Source of the DNA: Candidatus Brocadia sinica JPN1
GTDB lineage: Bacteria > Planctomycetota > Brocadiia > Brocadiales > Brocadiaceae
Assembly: GCF_000949635.1 (NCBI RefSeq)
Contig: NZ_BAFN01000001.1
Location: 3,655,052-3,719,051 of the forward strand
Direction of reading: 5' to 3'
Length of the DNA stretch: 64,000 nt
Part shown: one piece after another, positions 44,581 through 52,848 of the stretch
How the letters are laid out: every line of letters starts with the position of its first letter
Numbering within the stretch: position 1 is the first letter of the stretch
The notes under the pieces: model-generated
What the model was told of the DNA's origin: nothing
The model's input: only the letters and a program-made list of their open reading frames with translations
The model's database searches: none
Made by a program: the position numbers and the translations under genes

Positions 44581-45540
44581 TTAAAGGTTTGTGGATTCTG
44601 TGGAAATACCGGGATAGTGTTCTTTCAGCGGATCTTTATCCCGTATTACATGCTTTTGTTTTTGGATGTCTGCCCGTAAATACTTTGGCAGATTAAAGAG
44701 TGAATGATGTGTAATACTATCGTAAAAACGAAGCTCGCTGGCAATCCTTGAATTGATCCTTGCATCAATTTCTTCACCCGTGATATCAAGATTGGATGGG
44801 TTGTGTGTTGCCATGGAAAATCCCCACTGAAGTGCATAAGAAGGAATATAGGTAACGTAGGGGAATACATGCGGAAACACCTTACTTAATGTATTGCAAA
44901 TGCAAGTAAATGCATCGTTCTCTGAAATAGAAGCTGCACCAGATTGCACGATAAGTATTCCATCCTTTTTCAGCCTTTCTGCAACAAGCTGATAAAATTC
45001 CAGGGTAAAAAGCATATATGATGGTCCACTCTCTAACGGGTCATTCACATCTACGATAACCACATCAAATCTATCCTGTATCCGTTCCAGATATTTTCTG
45101 CCGTCTTCAATAACGAGTTCCACACGCTTGTCATCAAATGAGCCAGCATGAAATGAGGAAAGAAATTTTTTGGAACAATGTATCATTTCCTTATCAATAT
45201 CAACCATTACGGCCTTTTTTACCGTTTGATAGCGAAGCGCCTCCCGCAACGTCGCCCCTTCGCCGCCCCCTAAAATGAGTACGGTTTCTGCTCCCGGATG
45301 TAAAATAAAAGGAGGGTGTACCAGTGCTTCATGGTAAATAAATTCATCAGTTTCCGCTGATTGAAACTCATTGTCGAGGATGAGACATCTTCCGAAATTA
45401 TAGGTATCGACTATGATAATTTTTTGGATCTCTGACTGAACCTGGCATACAACATCCCTGAAGGCATGTTTGTGCAATTCGTAACTGTTAAAATAATCAT
45501 CTATCCAATTTACCGGAGACTTTTCCATACGATTTCTCAC
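44581..45540 (-). CDS. speE: spermidine synthase (polyamine aminopropyltransferase)
   Basis: 319 residues, probably beginning at the second Met (45528, MEKSPVNWIDDYFNSYE). Transfers the aminopropyl group of decarboxylated AdoMet to putrescine. Motifs: LGGGEGATLREALRY, VDIDKEMI, VVIVDVNDPLESGPS (catalytic Asp). The C-terminus HYPGISTESTNL is encoded by the att core and element DNA, so the last six residues come from the integrated element. Five bp after it (transcriptionally before) lies speD. Confidence 0.95.
   Translation of the reverse strand: MRNRMEKSPVNWIDDYFNSYELHKHAFRDVVCQVQSEIQKIIIVDTYNFGRCLILDNEFQSAETDEFIYHEALVHPPFILHPGAETVLILGGGEGATLREALRYQTVKKAVMVDIDKEMIHCSKKFLSSFHAGSFDDKRVELVIEDGRKYLERIQDRFDVVIVDVNDPLESGPSYMLFTLEFYQLVAERLKKDGILIVQSGAASISENDAFTCICNTLSKVFPHVFPYVTYIPSYALQWGFSMATHNPSNLDITGEEIDARINSRIASELRFYDSITHHSLFNLPKYLRADIQKQKHVIRDKDPLKEHYPGISTESTNL
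44603..44621. other. attachment site, right (att core, inside speE)
   Basis: GAAATACCGGGATAGTGTT, identical to 35220-35238. It encodes the HYPGIS residues of SpeE. Confidence 0.85.
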
Positions 45541-45545
45541 CGTTT

Positions 45546-45974
45546 CTATAAACAGATTGGAGAACGAGAACCAGGGATATTTACATTCATTTCCACCGTT
45601 TTGCCACCTTGTATCTTCCTGGATGCAAGGTTTCCTCTTTCCAATTCCAGCAGGGAGGTTTCTTTTGCATGAAATGCCTGTATTATGAAAGAGGCGGCAT
45701 TTTGCGGGTTGATGGTGTTGCCGCCACAGATGAAGACGTCTGCCGCGGCATACCCATATTCAGGCCATGTATGAACCGAAATATGAGACTCTGCAAGAAT
45801 AGCGACTCCCGTAACACCGTAGGGACTAAATCGATGACATACGATATCTACCAGTGTCGCCTGTATAGACTTTGTAGCTTTCATGAGAATTTCCTTTACA
45901 ACATCAACATTGTCAATGATATCGTGACAACATCCCCACATCTCCAGAATGATGTGTCTACCTAATGCATCCAT
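45546..45974 (-). CDS. speD: S-adenosylmethionine decarboxylase proenzyme
   Basis: 142 residues from the ATG at 45974 (MDALGRHIILEMWGC), with GGGGGAA upstream; a longer frame from 46016 is less likely. A self-cleaving enzyme that makes a pyruvoyl cofactor at the Ser of ESHISVHTWPEYGYAA. It yields decarboxylated AdoMet for SpeE and is cotranscribed with it. Confidence 0.95.
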   Translation of the reverse strand: MDALGRHIILEMWGCCHDIIDNVDVVKEILMKATKSIQATLVDIVCHRFSPYGVTGVAILAESHISVHTWPEYGYAAADVFICGGNTINPQNAASFIIQAFHAKETSLLELERGNLASRKIQGGKTVEMNVNIPGSRSPICL

Positions 45975-46195
45975 TGTGTTTTCCCCCAAGCTATGTAATA
46001 ATAAGTAAACACACAACCTTTGTTTCTATTTTGATTTGTACTTTGAATGTATATTTTTTGCTATTGATTTCATTTTTGGTCAAAAACATCGTTTTAGGAA
46101 TGGCTAAAGATTCATAGCCGTAAACGAGTGTTTGATTCTAGAATGAAGAATGAGACTTGTCAAGAATGAATATATGGATAGAACAGAGAAATATT

Positions 46196-46224
46196 TTGAC
46201 AATTAAAATGCCATCCTGTATAGT
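46196..46224 (+). promoter_or_regulatory. murC promoter
   Basis: TTGACA, 17-nt spacer, TATAGT; near consensus. It lies 117 nt before the murC start. The remainder of 45975-46340 holds nothing else that I recognise. Confidence 0.7.
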
Positions 46225-46340
46225 CCTGAATCTATGAAACATACAGTAATAAAGAATGCATCCCCAATTTTTCTTCATTTTTGTTTATTAATCTCCTCCA
46301 AACCCCTGTACTTCCCCTTTAATAAAGAAGGAATAGGGGA

Positions 46341-47744
46341 ATGAAGGAGAATTGTAGAGATTTTAAGAAATTTTCGTATCACTTCGTGGGTGTGGGTGGC
46401 ATTGGTATGAGTGCAATTGCCCAGGTGCTCAGGGAGAAAGGTCATATTGTCAGCGGCTCTGACAGAAATTATGATAAAAATATTACCGATGACGTATTTT
46501 CTAAGCTCTTTACTCAGGGTATTTCACTCCACCCTCAGGATGGTTCAGGTGTTAAAGAAAATACAGACTGTGTAGTCGTTTCCTCCGCTATCGAAGAAGA
46601 TAACCCCGATATCAAAAAGGCGCGTCTCTTTTACAAAAAGATCACAAAGCGTGCCGACCTCCTTGCTGAAATGTTTAACCCCGGGTATGGCATTGCTATT
46701 GGTGGAACGAATGGCAAGACCACGGTAAGTTGTATGGTGGGCTATATACTCGACTATGCCGGCCTGTCTCCTACCATTATCGTGGGTGGCTGTATCAAAA
46801 ATTTTGCAAATAACTCCCGCTTAGGTAATGCAAAGACAGGCGACTCGGATATTATCTCCATTGAGGCAGACGAGAGTGACGGCAGCATTGCTTTGTATAC
46901 ACCCCGTGTATCCGTCATTACCAATATCTCGAAAGATCACAAAACCATCGAAGAGATATCGAAGATGTTTATTACCCTTTCACAAAATACAGGGGAAAGG
47001 CTCATTCTCAATGCAGATTGTCCGTATCTGAAAATGATAGATTTTCAGCATAAGGATATTGTTACCTATGGATTAAACAACAACGCCAGTATCTGTGCAA
47101 AAAATATAGCCTATAAATCATTTCAGTCCACGTTCACCGTAGATGATCAGTCCTTTGAGATAAATCTGCCCGGTAGTTACAATGTATCGAATGCGCTTGC
47201 AGCTATTGCTGTGGCGAGGAGTTTAGGCATAAGTGATAGCAAAACTGCCGCGGCACTCAGAGAATTCAGGGGTGTACAACGCAGGATGGATATTATCGGA
47301 GAGATTAATGGAATAAAGATAATAGACGACTATGCCCATAATCCTGAAAAAGTTAAAGCGGCAATACATGCCGTAAAGCTTGGCTGCAAACGGGTCATAG
47401 CCATCTTTCAGCCGCACGGCTACAGTCCAACGAATTTTATGAAAGAAGAATTTATTGACGCATTTACGAAAGTTCTTTCTCCTAACGACATCCTTTTTAT
47501 GCCGGAAATATTCTACGCTGGCGGCACTGCCAGCAAAAATATCTCTTCTGCCGATATCGTGAAACGGATAAGCAAAGGAGATAAAAATGCCTTCTTCATC
47601 GAAAGGAGAGACGATATTATTCCATTCATCGATAAGCAGGTTTCAGCAGGCGACTGTATCCTTGTTATGGGGGCACGAGACAATACGCTTACAGAATTTT
47701 GCCAAAAAATTTTCCAATCTCTTGTAAGATTATCAGAATTTTAA
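46341..47744 (+). CDS. murC: UDP-N-acetylmuramate--L-alanine ligase
   Basis: 467 residues. Adds L-Ala to UDP-MurNAc in peptidoglycan synthesis. N-terminal Rossmann part with FVGVGGIGMSAIA and SGSDRN, ATP site GGTNGKTTVSCMV, IEADESDGS, and a C-terminal ligase domain with DDYAHNPEKV. Complete length. It stands alone here rather than in a division/cell-wall cluster. An anammox-type organism with murC agrees with the reported peptidoglycan in this group. Confidence 0.93.
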   Translation: MKENCRDFKKFSYHFVGVGGIGMSAIAQVLREKGHIVSGSDRNYDKNITDDVFSKLFTQGISLHPQDGSGVKENTDCVVVSSAIEEDNPDIKKARLFYKKITKRADLLAEMFNPGYGIAIGGTNGKTTVSCMVGYILDYAGLSPTIIVGGCIKNFANNSRLGNAKTGDSDIISIEADESDGSIALYTPRVSVITNISKDHKTIEEISKMFITLSQNTGERLILNADCPYLKMIDFQHKDIVTYGLNNNASICAKNIAYKSFQSTFTVDDQSFEINLPGSYNVSNALAAIAVARSLGISDSKTAAALREFRGVQRRMDIIGEINGIKIIDDYAHNPEKVKAAIHAVKLGCKRVIAIFQPHGYSPTNFMKEEFIDAFTKVLSPNDILFMPEIFYAGGTASKNISSADIVKRISKGDKNAFFIERRDDIIPFIDKQVSAGDCILVMGARDNTLTEFCQKIFQSLVRLSEF

Positions 47745-47785
47745 AACCATGCCCGATAGCTGATCTTCAAACTATCACGGTTTTT
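47743..47785. terminator. bidirectional terminator
   Basis: AAAACC...GATAG / CTATC..GGTTTTT between the convergent murC and rhodanese genes, overlapping the rhodanese stop codon. Confidence 0.6.
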
Positions 47786-48218
47786 CGACCGGATAGCCTT
47801 CTGACTTCCACTGATTAATACCCCCTTCAACATTATACAACTCTTTTAATCCTTCGTCTTTCAGTATCTCACATGCCTTGGCGCTGCGTTTCCCTTTTGC
47901 ACAGTGCACTATCACTTTCTTATCTTTGGGAATTTTATTGATGTTTTGTTCAAGTTCCTGAATAGGAATAAGGTTGGCCCCCTTAATATGGGCATCGTTA
48001 TATTCCTCCTGTGTTCGCACATCCAATATGAACACATCCTTTTCCCTGTCGATTAATTCCCTGGCCTGTTTGGCAGAGATATTCTTCACCTCTGTTTGTG
48101 TTTTTGTACTGCCTTCCCCAGCATGGAGTTTTTTGAAACTGAGTATGCCACTCACTGTGATTAAGAATAAGATTACACCAACAGAGAATACTATTCTTTT
48201 TCCCGGATTTCTCTTCAT
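47775..48218 (-). CDS. exported/membrane-anchored rhodanese-domain protein
   Basis: 147 residues from the ATG at 48218 (AAGGAG about 10 nt upstream). An N-terminal helix (IVFSVGVILFLITVSGILSF) acts as signal or anchor. A single rhodanese domain follows: DVRTQEEYNDAHIKGA, VIVHCAKGKRSAKA with the active Cys, and GGINQWKSEGYPV. It would bind persulfide sulfur in the periplasm. It neighbours a MoeB/ThiF gene on the same strand, 74 bp upstream. Confidence 0.9.
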   Translation of the reverse strand: MKRNPGKRIVFSVGVILFLITVSGILSFKKLHAGEGSTKTQTEVKNISAKQARELIDREKDVFILDVRTQEEYNDAHIKGANLIPIQELEQNINKIPKDKKVIVHCAKGKRSAKACEILKDEGLKELYNVEGGINQWKSEGYPVEKP

Positions 48219-48291
48219 ATTCAATCGCTCCTTATTTATTTGTTCTCTGGGTTCTCCGCGACCTCAGCGGTGAACTATTACGATTTTTTGT

Positions 48292-49107
48292 TTACGACCC
48301 AACGTGGGCGTGGCAAAACTCTTCGTAATCTATGAGTTCCTTAATCGTGGCTTTGTCGCTGCACACCGGACAAGTGGGATTCTTATGTATTTTGACCTTT
48401 TTAAAGTCCATATTCAGGGAGTCGTAGATAAGTAATTTTCCTTTTAATATTTGTCCCTTGCCCAGAATAAGTTTTACGACTTCTGTAGCCTGGATAGAAC
48501 CAACCACGCCGGGCAAGACCCCCAATACCCCGGCTTCCTGACATGACGGCACCAGACCGGGTGGGGGCGGTGTTTCGTACAAGCAGCGGTAACAGGGCCC
48601 ATCAAACGGTATAATGGTAGTGACCTGCCCTTCGAACCTGAATATGGAACCATGAGACAGCGGTTTTCTGAGGAATACACACGCATCGTTAACAAGGTAT
48701 CTTGTGGGAAAATTATCAGCCCCATCAAGGATGACATCATAATCCTTGATGATATCCATGATATTGTTTGAATTTAAACGTTCTGTATAAGGAATTACCT
48801 CTATATCCGGATTTAATGCCTCCAGGGTTTCCTTGGCGGAGATAGCCTTGGAACGCCCTACATCTTTGGTGGAATGGAGTATCTGCCGCTGCAGGTTTGA
48901 ATGGTCCACGCAATCACTGTCGGCAATGCCAATCTTCCCTATACCGGCTGCGGCAAGATAAAATGCGGCAGGGGAACCCAGTCCTCCGGCACCTACCAAA
49001 AAAACCCTGGCATGTAAAAGTTTTTGCTGTCCCTTTCCACCTACTTCGGGAAGGATAATATGTCGTGAATAACGCTTTATCTGTTCTTCTGTAAATGGTG
49101 ATGACAT
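48292..49107 (-). CDS. moeB: ThiF/MoeB/HesA-family sulfur-carrier adenylyltransferase
   Basis: 271 residues. Activates the C-terminal Gly of a small sulfur-carrier protein (MoaD/ThiS-like) with ATP. ATP loop VGAGGLGSPAAFYLA, RQILH, DGADNFPTRYLVND, and two zinc CxxC pairs (CYRC and CPVC) are all present. Specificity for MoaD, ThiS or another carrier cannot be read from sequence. Complete without the rhodanese extension seen in longer relatives; a separate rhodanese gene follows. Confidence 0.9.
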   Translation of the reverse strand: MSSPFTEEQIKRYSRHIILPEVGGKGQQKLLHARVFLVGAGGLGSPAAFYLAAAGIGKIGIADSDCVDHSNLQRQILHSTKDVGRSKAISAKETLEALNPDIEVIPYTERLNSNNIMDIIKDYDVILDGADNFPTRYLVNDACVFLRKPLSHGSIFRFEGQVTTIIPFDGPCYRCLYETPPPPGLVPSCQEAGVLGVLPGVVGSIQATEVVKLILGKGQILKGKLLIYDSLNMDFKKVKIHKNPTCPVCSDKATIKELIDYEEFCHAHVGS

Positions 49108-49196
49108 CTCGTTTCCTTAGTTATTAAGCATTTTAAAAGTATTAAAAATATAGGGAATCGTGTCTCTTAAACTATTACGTACTTTTGGCATAACAG

Positions 49197-49230
49197 AAAA
49201 AAGGTCATGTCATGATACATGACATGACCT
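49197..49230 (-). terminator. terminator of the DUF362 gene
   Basis: A perfect 13-bp inverted repeat AGGTCATGTCATG / CATGACATGACCT with a 3-nt loop, followed on the minus strand by TTTTTT. The rest of 49108-49386 is empty. Confidence 0.85.
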
Positions 49231-49386
49231 CGGTCTTCGTTTTTGAGAATTAGGTTTTCACCAAGAGTTAAGCGAAGATATTACAAACCAAAAATTGTTA
49301 CGTATTGTAAAATAGTAACAAACGATAGATTATTATTCAACAGATTTTACTTGTTGATATCCTGATTACAAGCCATATTGCATTCA

Positions 49387-50415
49387 TTATGCGTGAATCA
49401 CGTTGATTTTGGAAGGTTCATCAATACCTAATCCTAACGCGGCAGCTGTGGAGATATATTTGGGCTCTCGATTTGCTTGTTTCAGAGACGGAAGCTTCAT
49501 CTCTTTCCGTTTTTCTTCGATAATCGTATGGCATATCCGATCTAAGGCCACAGGATCCCTGCCTACAATAATTCCGTTGTAATTCCATGTCCACTGTGGT
49601 TTGTAACCAGGCCCCCCGTGGTACTGTGCAAGAATTGCGTCGCACACAATCAACCTTACCTTGTCTGCAATATATGGGTGCGTGTTCAGTTCAGCGATAA
49701 AGGGATTGCAATTGTTCCCATGATATTTATTGGGATTATGGATAACACCAAAAAAATTCTTCATTGCCACGCTTATCCCGGCCAGATCATGATCCTTTAA
49801 CACAGGAACGTTAATAATAGCTGTACATAAACGTGATATTATCTTGCTAAAACACGTTCCTACACTGCCTGATAATTGTGGCTCGGCTTCATAACCACCG
49901 CCAGGGAGTTCGTCTGTGCCGAAACATTGGATCCCATCAGTCATACGGCGGACACGGAATCCTGCAGTTTCAAGCTCCCGGTTAAAACGTTCGAAGACAA
50001 TAATATTTTTCTCTTTAACGCCCGCCAGCTTTAAACCTTGTATAATAGATTCCACAACCGCAACATGGGGGGACATTGTTTTGCCTGAGAGACAGTTTAA
50101 CTTTATGCCGACAATATCGTTAGGTTGAAAAAGGGATTGCCAGGCCTTTTCTTGTGACAGGGCATTGGTCAGCTGCATTACTGCTTTGTGTAGTAATCCA
50201 GAAACGAACGATTCCTTTAAATTCCCTGTTTCTGTGAACAAGTTGTCATCACGTGCAATTACTACCGTGGCAGGGTTAACTGTGGATATATCTCCTCCCC
50301 ACGTAATAAGGGAGGTATTCGTCAGGCATTTCCCAATGATTGAGGAAGCATAAATACCGCTTCCCATTTGTAAGGCTTTTTTCAGAAATAATCTTCTTTC
50401 CTTGTTTATTTTCAT
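49387..50415 (-). CDS. DUF362-domain protein with Tat-like signal
   Basis: 342 residues. The N-terminus KERRLFLKKALQMGSGIYAS is a twin-arginine-type signal. The body has the DUF362 pattern: VGIKLNCLSGKTMSPHVAVV, VPVLKDHDLAGISVAMKNFFG, and GRDPVALDRICH. DUF362 proteins are often iron-sulfur associated, but no ferredoxin CxxCxxC cluster is present here. Exact role unknown. Single-gene transcript with its own terminator. Confidence 0.8.
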   Translation of the reverse strand: MKINKERRLFLKKALQMGSGIYASSIIGKCLTNTSLITWGGDISTVNPATVVIARDDNLFTETGNLKESFVSGLLHKAVMQLTNALSQEKAWQSLFQPNDIVGIKLNCLSGKTMSPHVAVVESIIQGLKLAGVKEKNIIVFERFNRELETAGFRVRRMTDGIQCFGTDELPGGGYEAEPQLSGSVGTCFSKIISRLCTAIINVPVLKDHDLAGISVAMKNFFGVIHNPNKYHGNNCNPFIAELNTHPYIADKVRLIVCDAILAQYHGGPGYKPQWTWNYNGIIVGRDPVALDRICHTIIEEKRKEMKLPSLKQANREPKYISTAAALGLGIDEPSKINVIHA

Positions 50416-50721
50416 TAATTTTTTGTAAAAAAAGAAGCCGTTTACTTTATTTCAGGTAAATTAAGGTATAAACCATTCGTATATTTTGTAATTTATAATA
50501 GAAATAAACTCATAAAATGTCAATCAAGTTATCAAGAAAAACACAAGGGATTTTTCAGTGAAAACTCAGGCAATTTTAAATACTTCCTTGCAATACTCCC
50601 TCTATTTTGTTTTAATAAAAAAAATGCAATTAAAAGTCTTCCCGGAAATTACACGTCTGTAATGATGCACCTTGTCAGAAAGATCCTATTGATTCATGCG
50701 CTCTACCTTTAATCAAAGATC
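50416..50721. other. divergent promoter region, nothing specific
   Basis: AT-rich spacer between two divergent genes; no convincing promoter pair, repeat or RNA stands out. Confidence 0.35.
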
Positions 50722-52368
50722 ATGAGTTATATTAAACCATTTATTTGCCTTTCGGTTTCTCTTCTGGTGTTGATATCTACTGGTTGTACAACGGTAAAAC
50801 ATTATCCCGGCAATTTTGTAGAGTCCCTCCAGCATCCCACCAAATTTCCTGTGGTCTTCTCCGCCGATGTCCAAAACATTGAAGAGATTGCAAACAAAAA
50901 TCCACTTGGTGAAAACGAAGATGTGAAGATTACCGATGTGGGTGAGAATAAGAATTCAAGTATGCATCTCATCCAGATCCGTGAGAATGGAGAACTGCGT
51001 CCCCATTACCACAAACGGCATGATGAAGTCATCTACGTTAAAAAGGGGAGTGGAATCGCTACCCTTAATGGTACACGATATCTGATAAAACCGGGATCTA
51101 TCCTGCAAATTCCCGGTAAAACGATACATAAATTCCTTAATACCGGCGGTGAGCAATTTGTGGCTGTTTCTATTATCTCTCCGCCATTTGACGGAAGAGA
51201 TGAAAAGGCCATCAAGGAAAAGAAGAAGGCTGGCAGGAGTGTAAAAGAAGAAAAAAGACTTGCCGCAAAAAAACCCGAAAAGACCGAAGAAAAAAGAGCT
51301 GTTTCGGATACAAAAAAAAGCGCAGAAGAAATCGAAACACCTGTGGTTAAAGCAGATAAAGTTGCAGTAAAAAAGCCGAATAGACCTGTCCGTGAAGAAT
51401 GGAATTATGATGACGAAAAGTCGTCTTTTTCCTCCGGAAAGGCATCTCCGCAAAAAGAAAAAAAGAAACAGGAAAATAGAGTGGACGTCACAGAACCCGA
51501 AACAAACATTGAAGATGTACATGAAAAACTCACGAAATTAGTGGAACTCAGGGAGGAAGGGACCATCTCTGCTGAAGAATATGAGGAAAAAAAGGATGCG
51601 CTTGTGGAAGGTCGGGATATTGGCGACCTTCCGGAATTAAAAGGTCACACAAAAAGGAAAATGCCGGTGGAAGATGAATCTGTTTTGGAACAGGCAGAAG
51701 GACGTGTTCCTGTAAACCGTGATATCTCTGATAAAAATAAAGATACGATGCCGGACACACCGGATGTGTTTGATGAAAGCAAACCAGCAGGGCATGATGT
51801 TGCATCAGAAGAAAAAGAATCTTTGGAGGATAAACTAAAAACCCTGGAAGAAATGCGGCAAGAAGGTTTAATTACGGAAGAAGATTATGCGGGCAAGAAA
51901 AAGGAACTCATGGGTATATCCGGAAGAGAAGAAAGTAGAGCAATGGTAACAGGAACCACACATAGCGATGAACGTATCCAGGAGCTTAAGGAATTATACG
52001 AACAGGAACTCATTACAGAAGAAGACTATAAATATAAGTTGAAGGAACTAACCGAAGCGCAGAACTCACTTCAAGAAACTCCCGGAGATGAAGAGCAGAC
52101 GGTTTCTCTGCCATCCAACAATACCAACGAAGACGAACGAATCAGTGAACTGAAAGCGCTCTACGATGAGGGGCTTATTACAAAAGACGATTATGAATAT
52201 AAACTCAAGGAACTGACTGGAACAAAGGCACAAAATTCTTCTCCAGGTGTTTTTTCCGGAAAAGAAATTGAAAATGAAAAGTTATCAGAGCTCAATGAAT
52301 TAAAAGAACAGGGTCTTATTTCCGAAGAGGACTACGAGTTTAAGAAGACACAATTGTTGGGCAATTAA
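50722..52368 (+). CDS. cupin-domain lipoprotein with five SHOCT repeats
   Basis: 548 residues. Lipoprotein signal with ISTGC lipobox near residue 22. A cupin barrel spans about residues 70-155 (ELRPHYHKRHDEVIYVKKGS, then IPGKTIHKF), with His/Glu metal ligands of the HxHx4E type. A long Lys/Glu-rich linker follows. Five SHOCT-type helical hairpins (LxELxxxGxIxExxYExKK) occur: KLTKLVELREEGTISAEEYE, KLKTLEEMRQEGLITEEDY, ELKELYEQELITEEDYKY, ELKALYDEGLITKDDYEY and ELNELKEQGLISEEDYEF. Such hairpins usually mediate oligomer or protein contacts. Substrate unknown; probably periplasmic and envelope-bound. Confidence 0.85.
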   Translation: MSYIKPFICLSVSLLVLISTGCTTVKHYPGNFVESLQHPTKFPVVFSADVQNIEEIANKNPLGENEDVKITDVGENKNSSMHLIQIRENGELRPHYHKRHDEVIYVKKGSGIATLNGTRYLIKPGSILQIPGKTIHKFLNTGGEQFVAVSIISPPFDGRDEKAIKEKKKAGRSVKEEKRLAAKKPEKTEEKRAVSDTKKSAEEIETPVVKADKVAVKKPNRPVREEWNYDDEKSSFSSGKASPQKEKKKQENRVDVTEPETNIEDVHEKLTKLVELREEGTISAEEYEEKKDALVEGRDIGDLPELKGHTKRKMPVEDESVLEQAEGRVPVNRDISDKNKDTMPDTPDVFDESKPAGHDVASEEKESLEDKLKTLEEMRQEGLITEEDYAGKKKELMGISGREESRAMVTGTTHSDERIQELKELYEQELITEEDYKYKLKELTEAQNSLQETPGDEEQTVSLPSNNTNEDERISELKALYDEGLITKDDYEYKLKELTGTKAQNSSPGVFSGKEIENEKLSELNELKEQGLISEEDYEFKKTQLLGN

Positions 52369-52391
52369 ACCAAACCAAACCAAACCAAACC
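52368..52391. repeat. AAACC pentanucleotide tandem repeat
   Basis: About five AAACC units directly at and after the stop codon of the cupin/SHOCT gene. Confidence 0.9.
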
Positions 52392-52848
52392 ACGCATAGA
52401 CATTTCATCAATTACTGTTTTTCAAATTTATCGATACCCTGCATCATTCAAAGTTACGCAAGACAGCATTTCTTAAACGTTGTTCTGGCACATATTTTGC
52501 CCTTATTTTACAAGGCTTTTAGCCGAAAAAACAAAATTATAGCAAATGGTACTTTTCACTTGATATTTCATCTCAAATGGAATATATATATCCCCTGAAA
52601 TATCAATATGAAACAACAAACAAAGATATGTACAGTTTTAAAAAAATGGGCGAAACAATGAATACTTGTCATGAAATTCTCCCCGGCATTGTTTCAGAAA
52701 AAGTGAAAACAAGCCACTTCAGTGGCTGATATCATGCATTTTAAATTGTTCAGGAAGTTAAAATTTTCATAGAAATTTATTTCGTTACCAGGCAAGTAAT
52801 GTGTTAATTCTCACAACAATTTAGATACGAGAAAAGGAGGGCAGGTAG
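52392..52848. other. long leader region before the Rh transporter
   Basis: No gene. Contains a sigma-54-type site at 52486 and several short AT-rich hairpins; the distance from that site to the start codon is about 350 nt. Confidence 0.4.
52486..52501 (+). promoter_or_regulatory. candidate sigma-54 promoter
   Basis: TGGCACATATTTTGCC agrees with TGGCAC-N5-TTGC: GG at 52487-52488 and GC at 52499-52500 have the required spacing. It reads toward the ammonium transporter. Confidence 0.6.

Larger units (their letters stand above)
35220..44621. mobile_element. integrative element, probable phage satellite, inserted in the 3' end of speE
   Basis: 9.4 kb flanked by the 19-bp direct repeat GAAATACCGGGATAGTGTT (35220-35238 and 44603-44621). 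It has its own integrase, excisionase-like HTH, RHH regulator, primase-helicase with an inverted iteron-like array, ERCC4 nuclease, terminase-small-subunit-like protein, HNH protein and D12 methylase. No portal, capsid, tail, large terminase or lysis gene is recognised. This is the gene plan of PICI/P4-type satellites. It may instead be a strongly reduced prophage. Confidence 0.8.

Noticed and set aside
47775-49107. Rhodanese and MoeB as a molybdopterin or thiamine operon
   Set aside because: No moa, moe or thi gene is nearby and the rhodanese is exported, so a joint pathway is not claimed.
50956-51522. 188-codon Phe-rich frame opposite the cupin/SHOCT gene
   Set aside because: Phe-rich product arises from Lys/Glu codons on the coding strand; a shadow.
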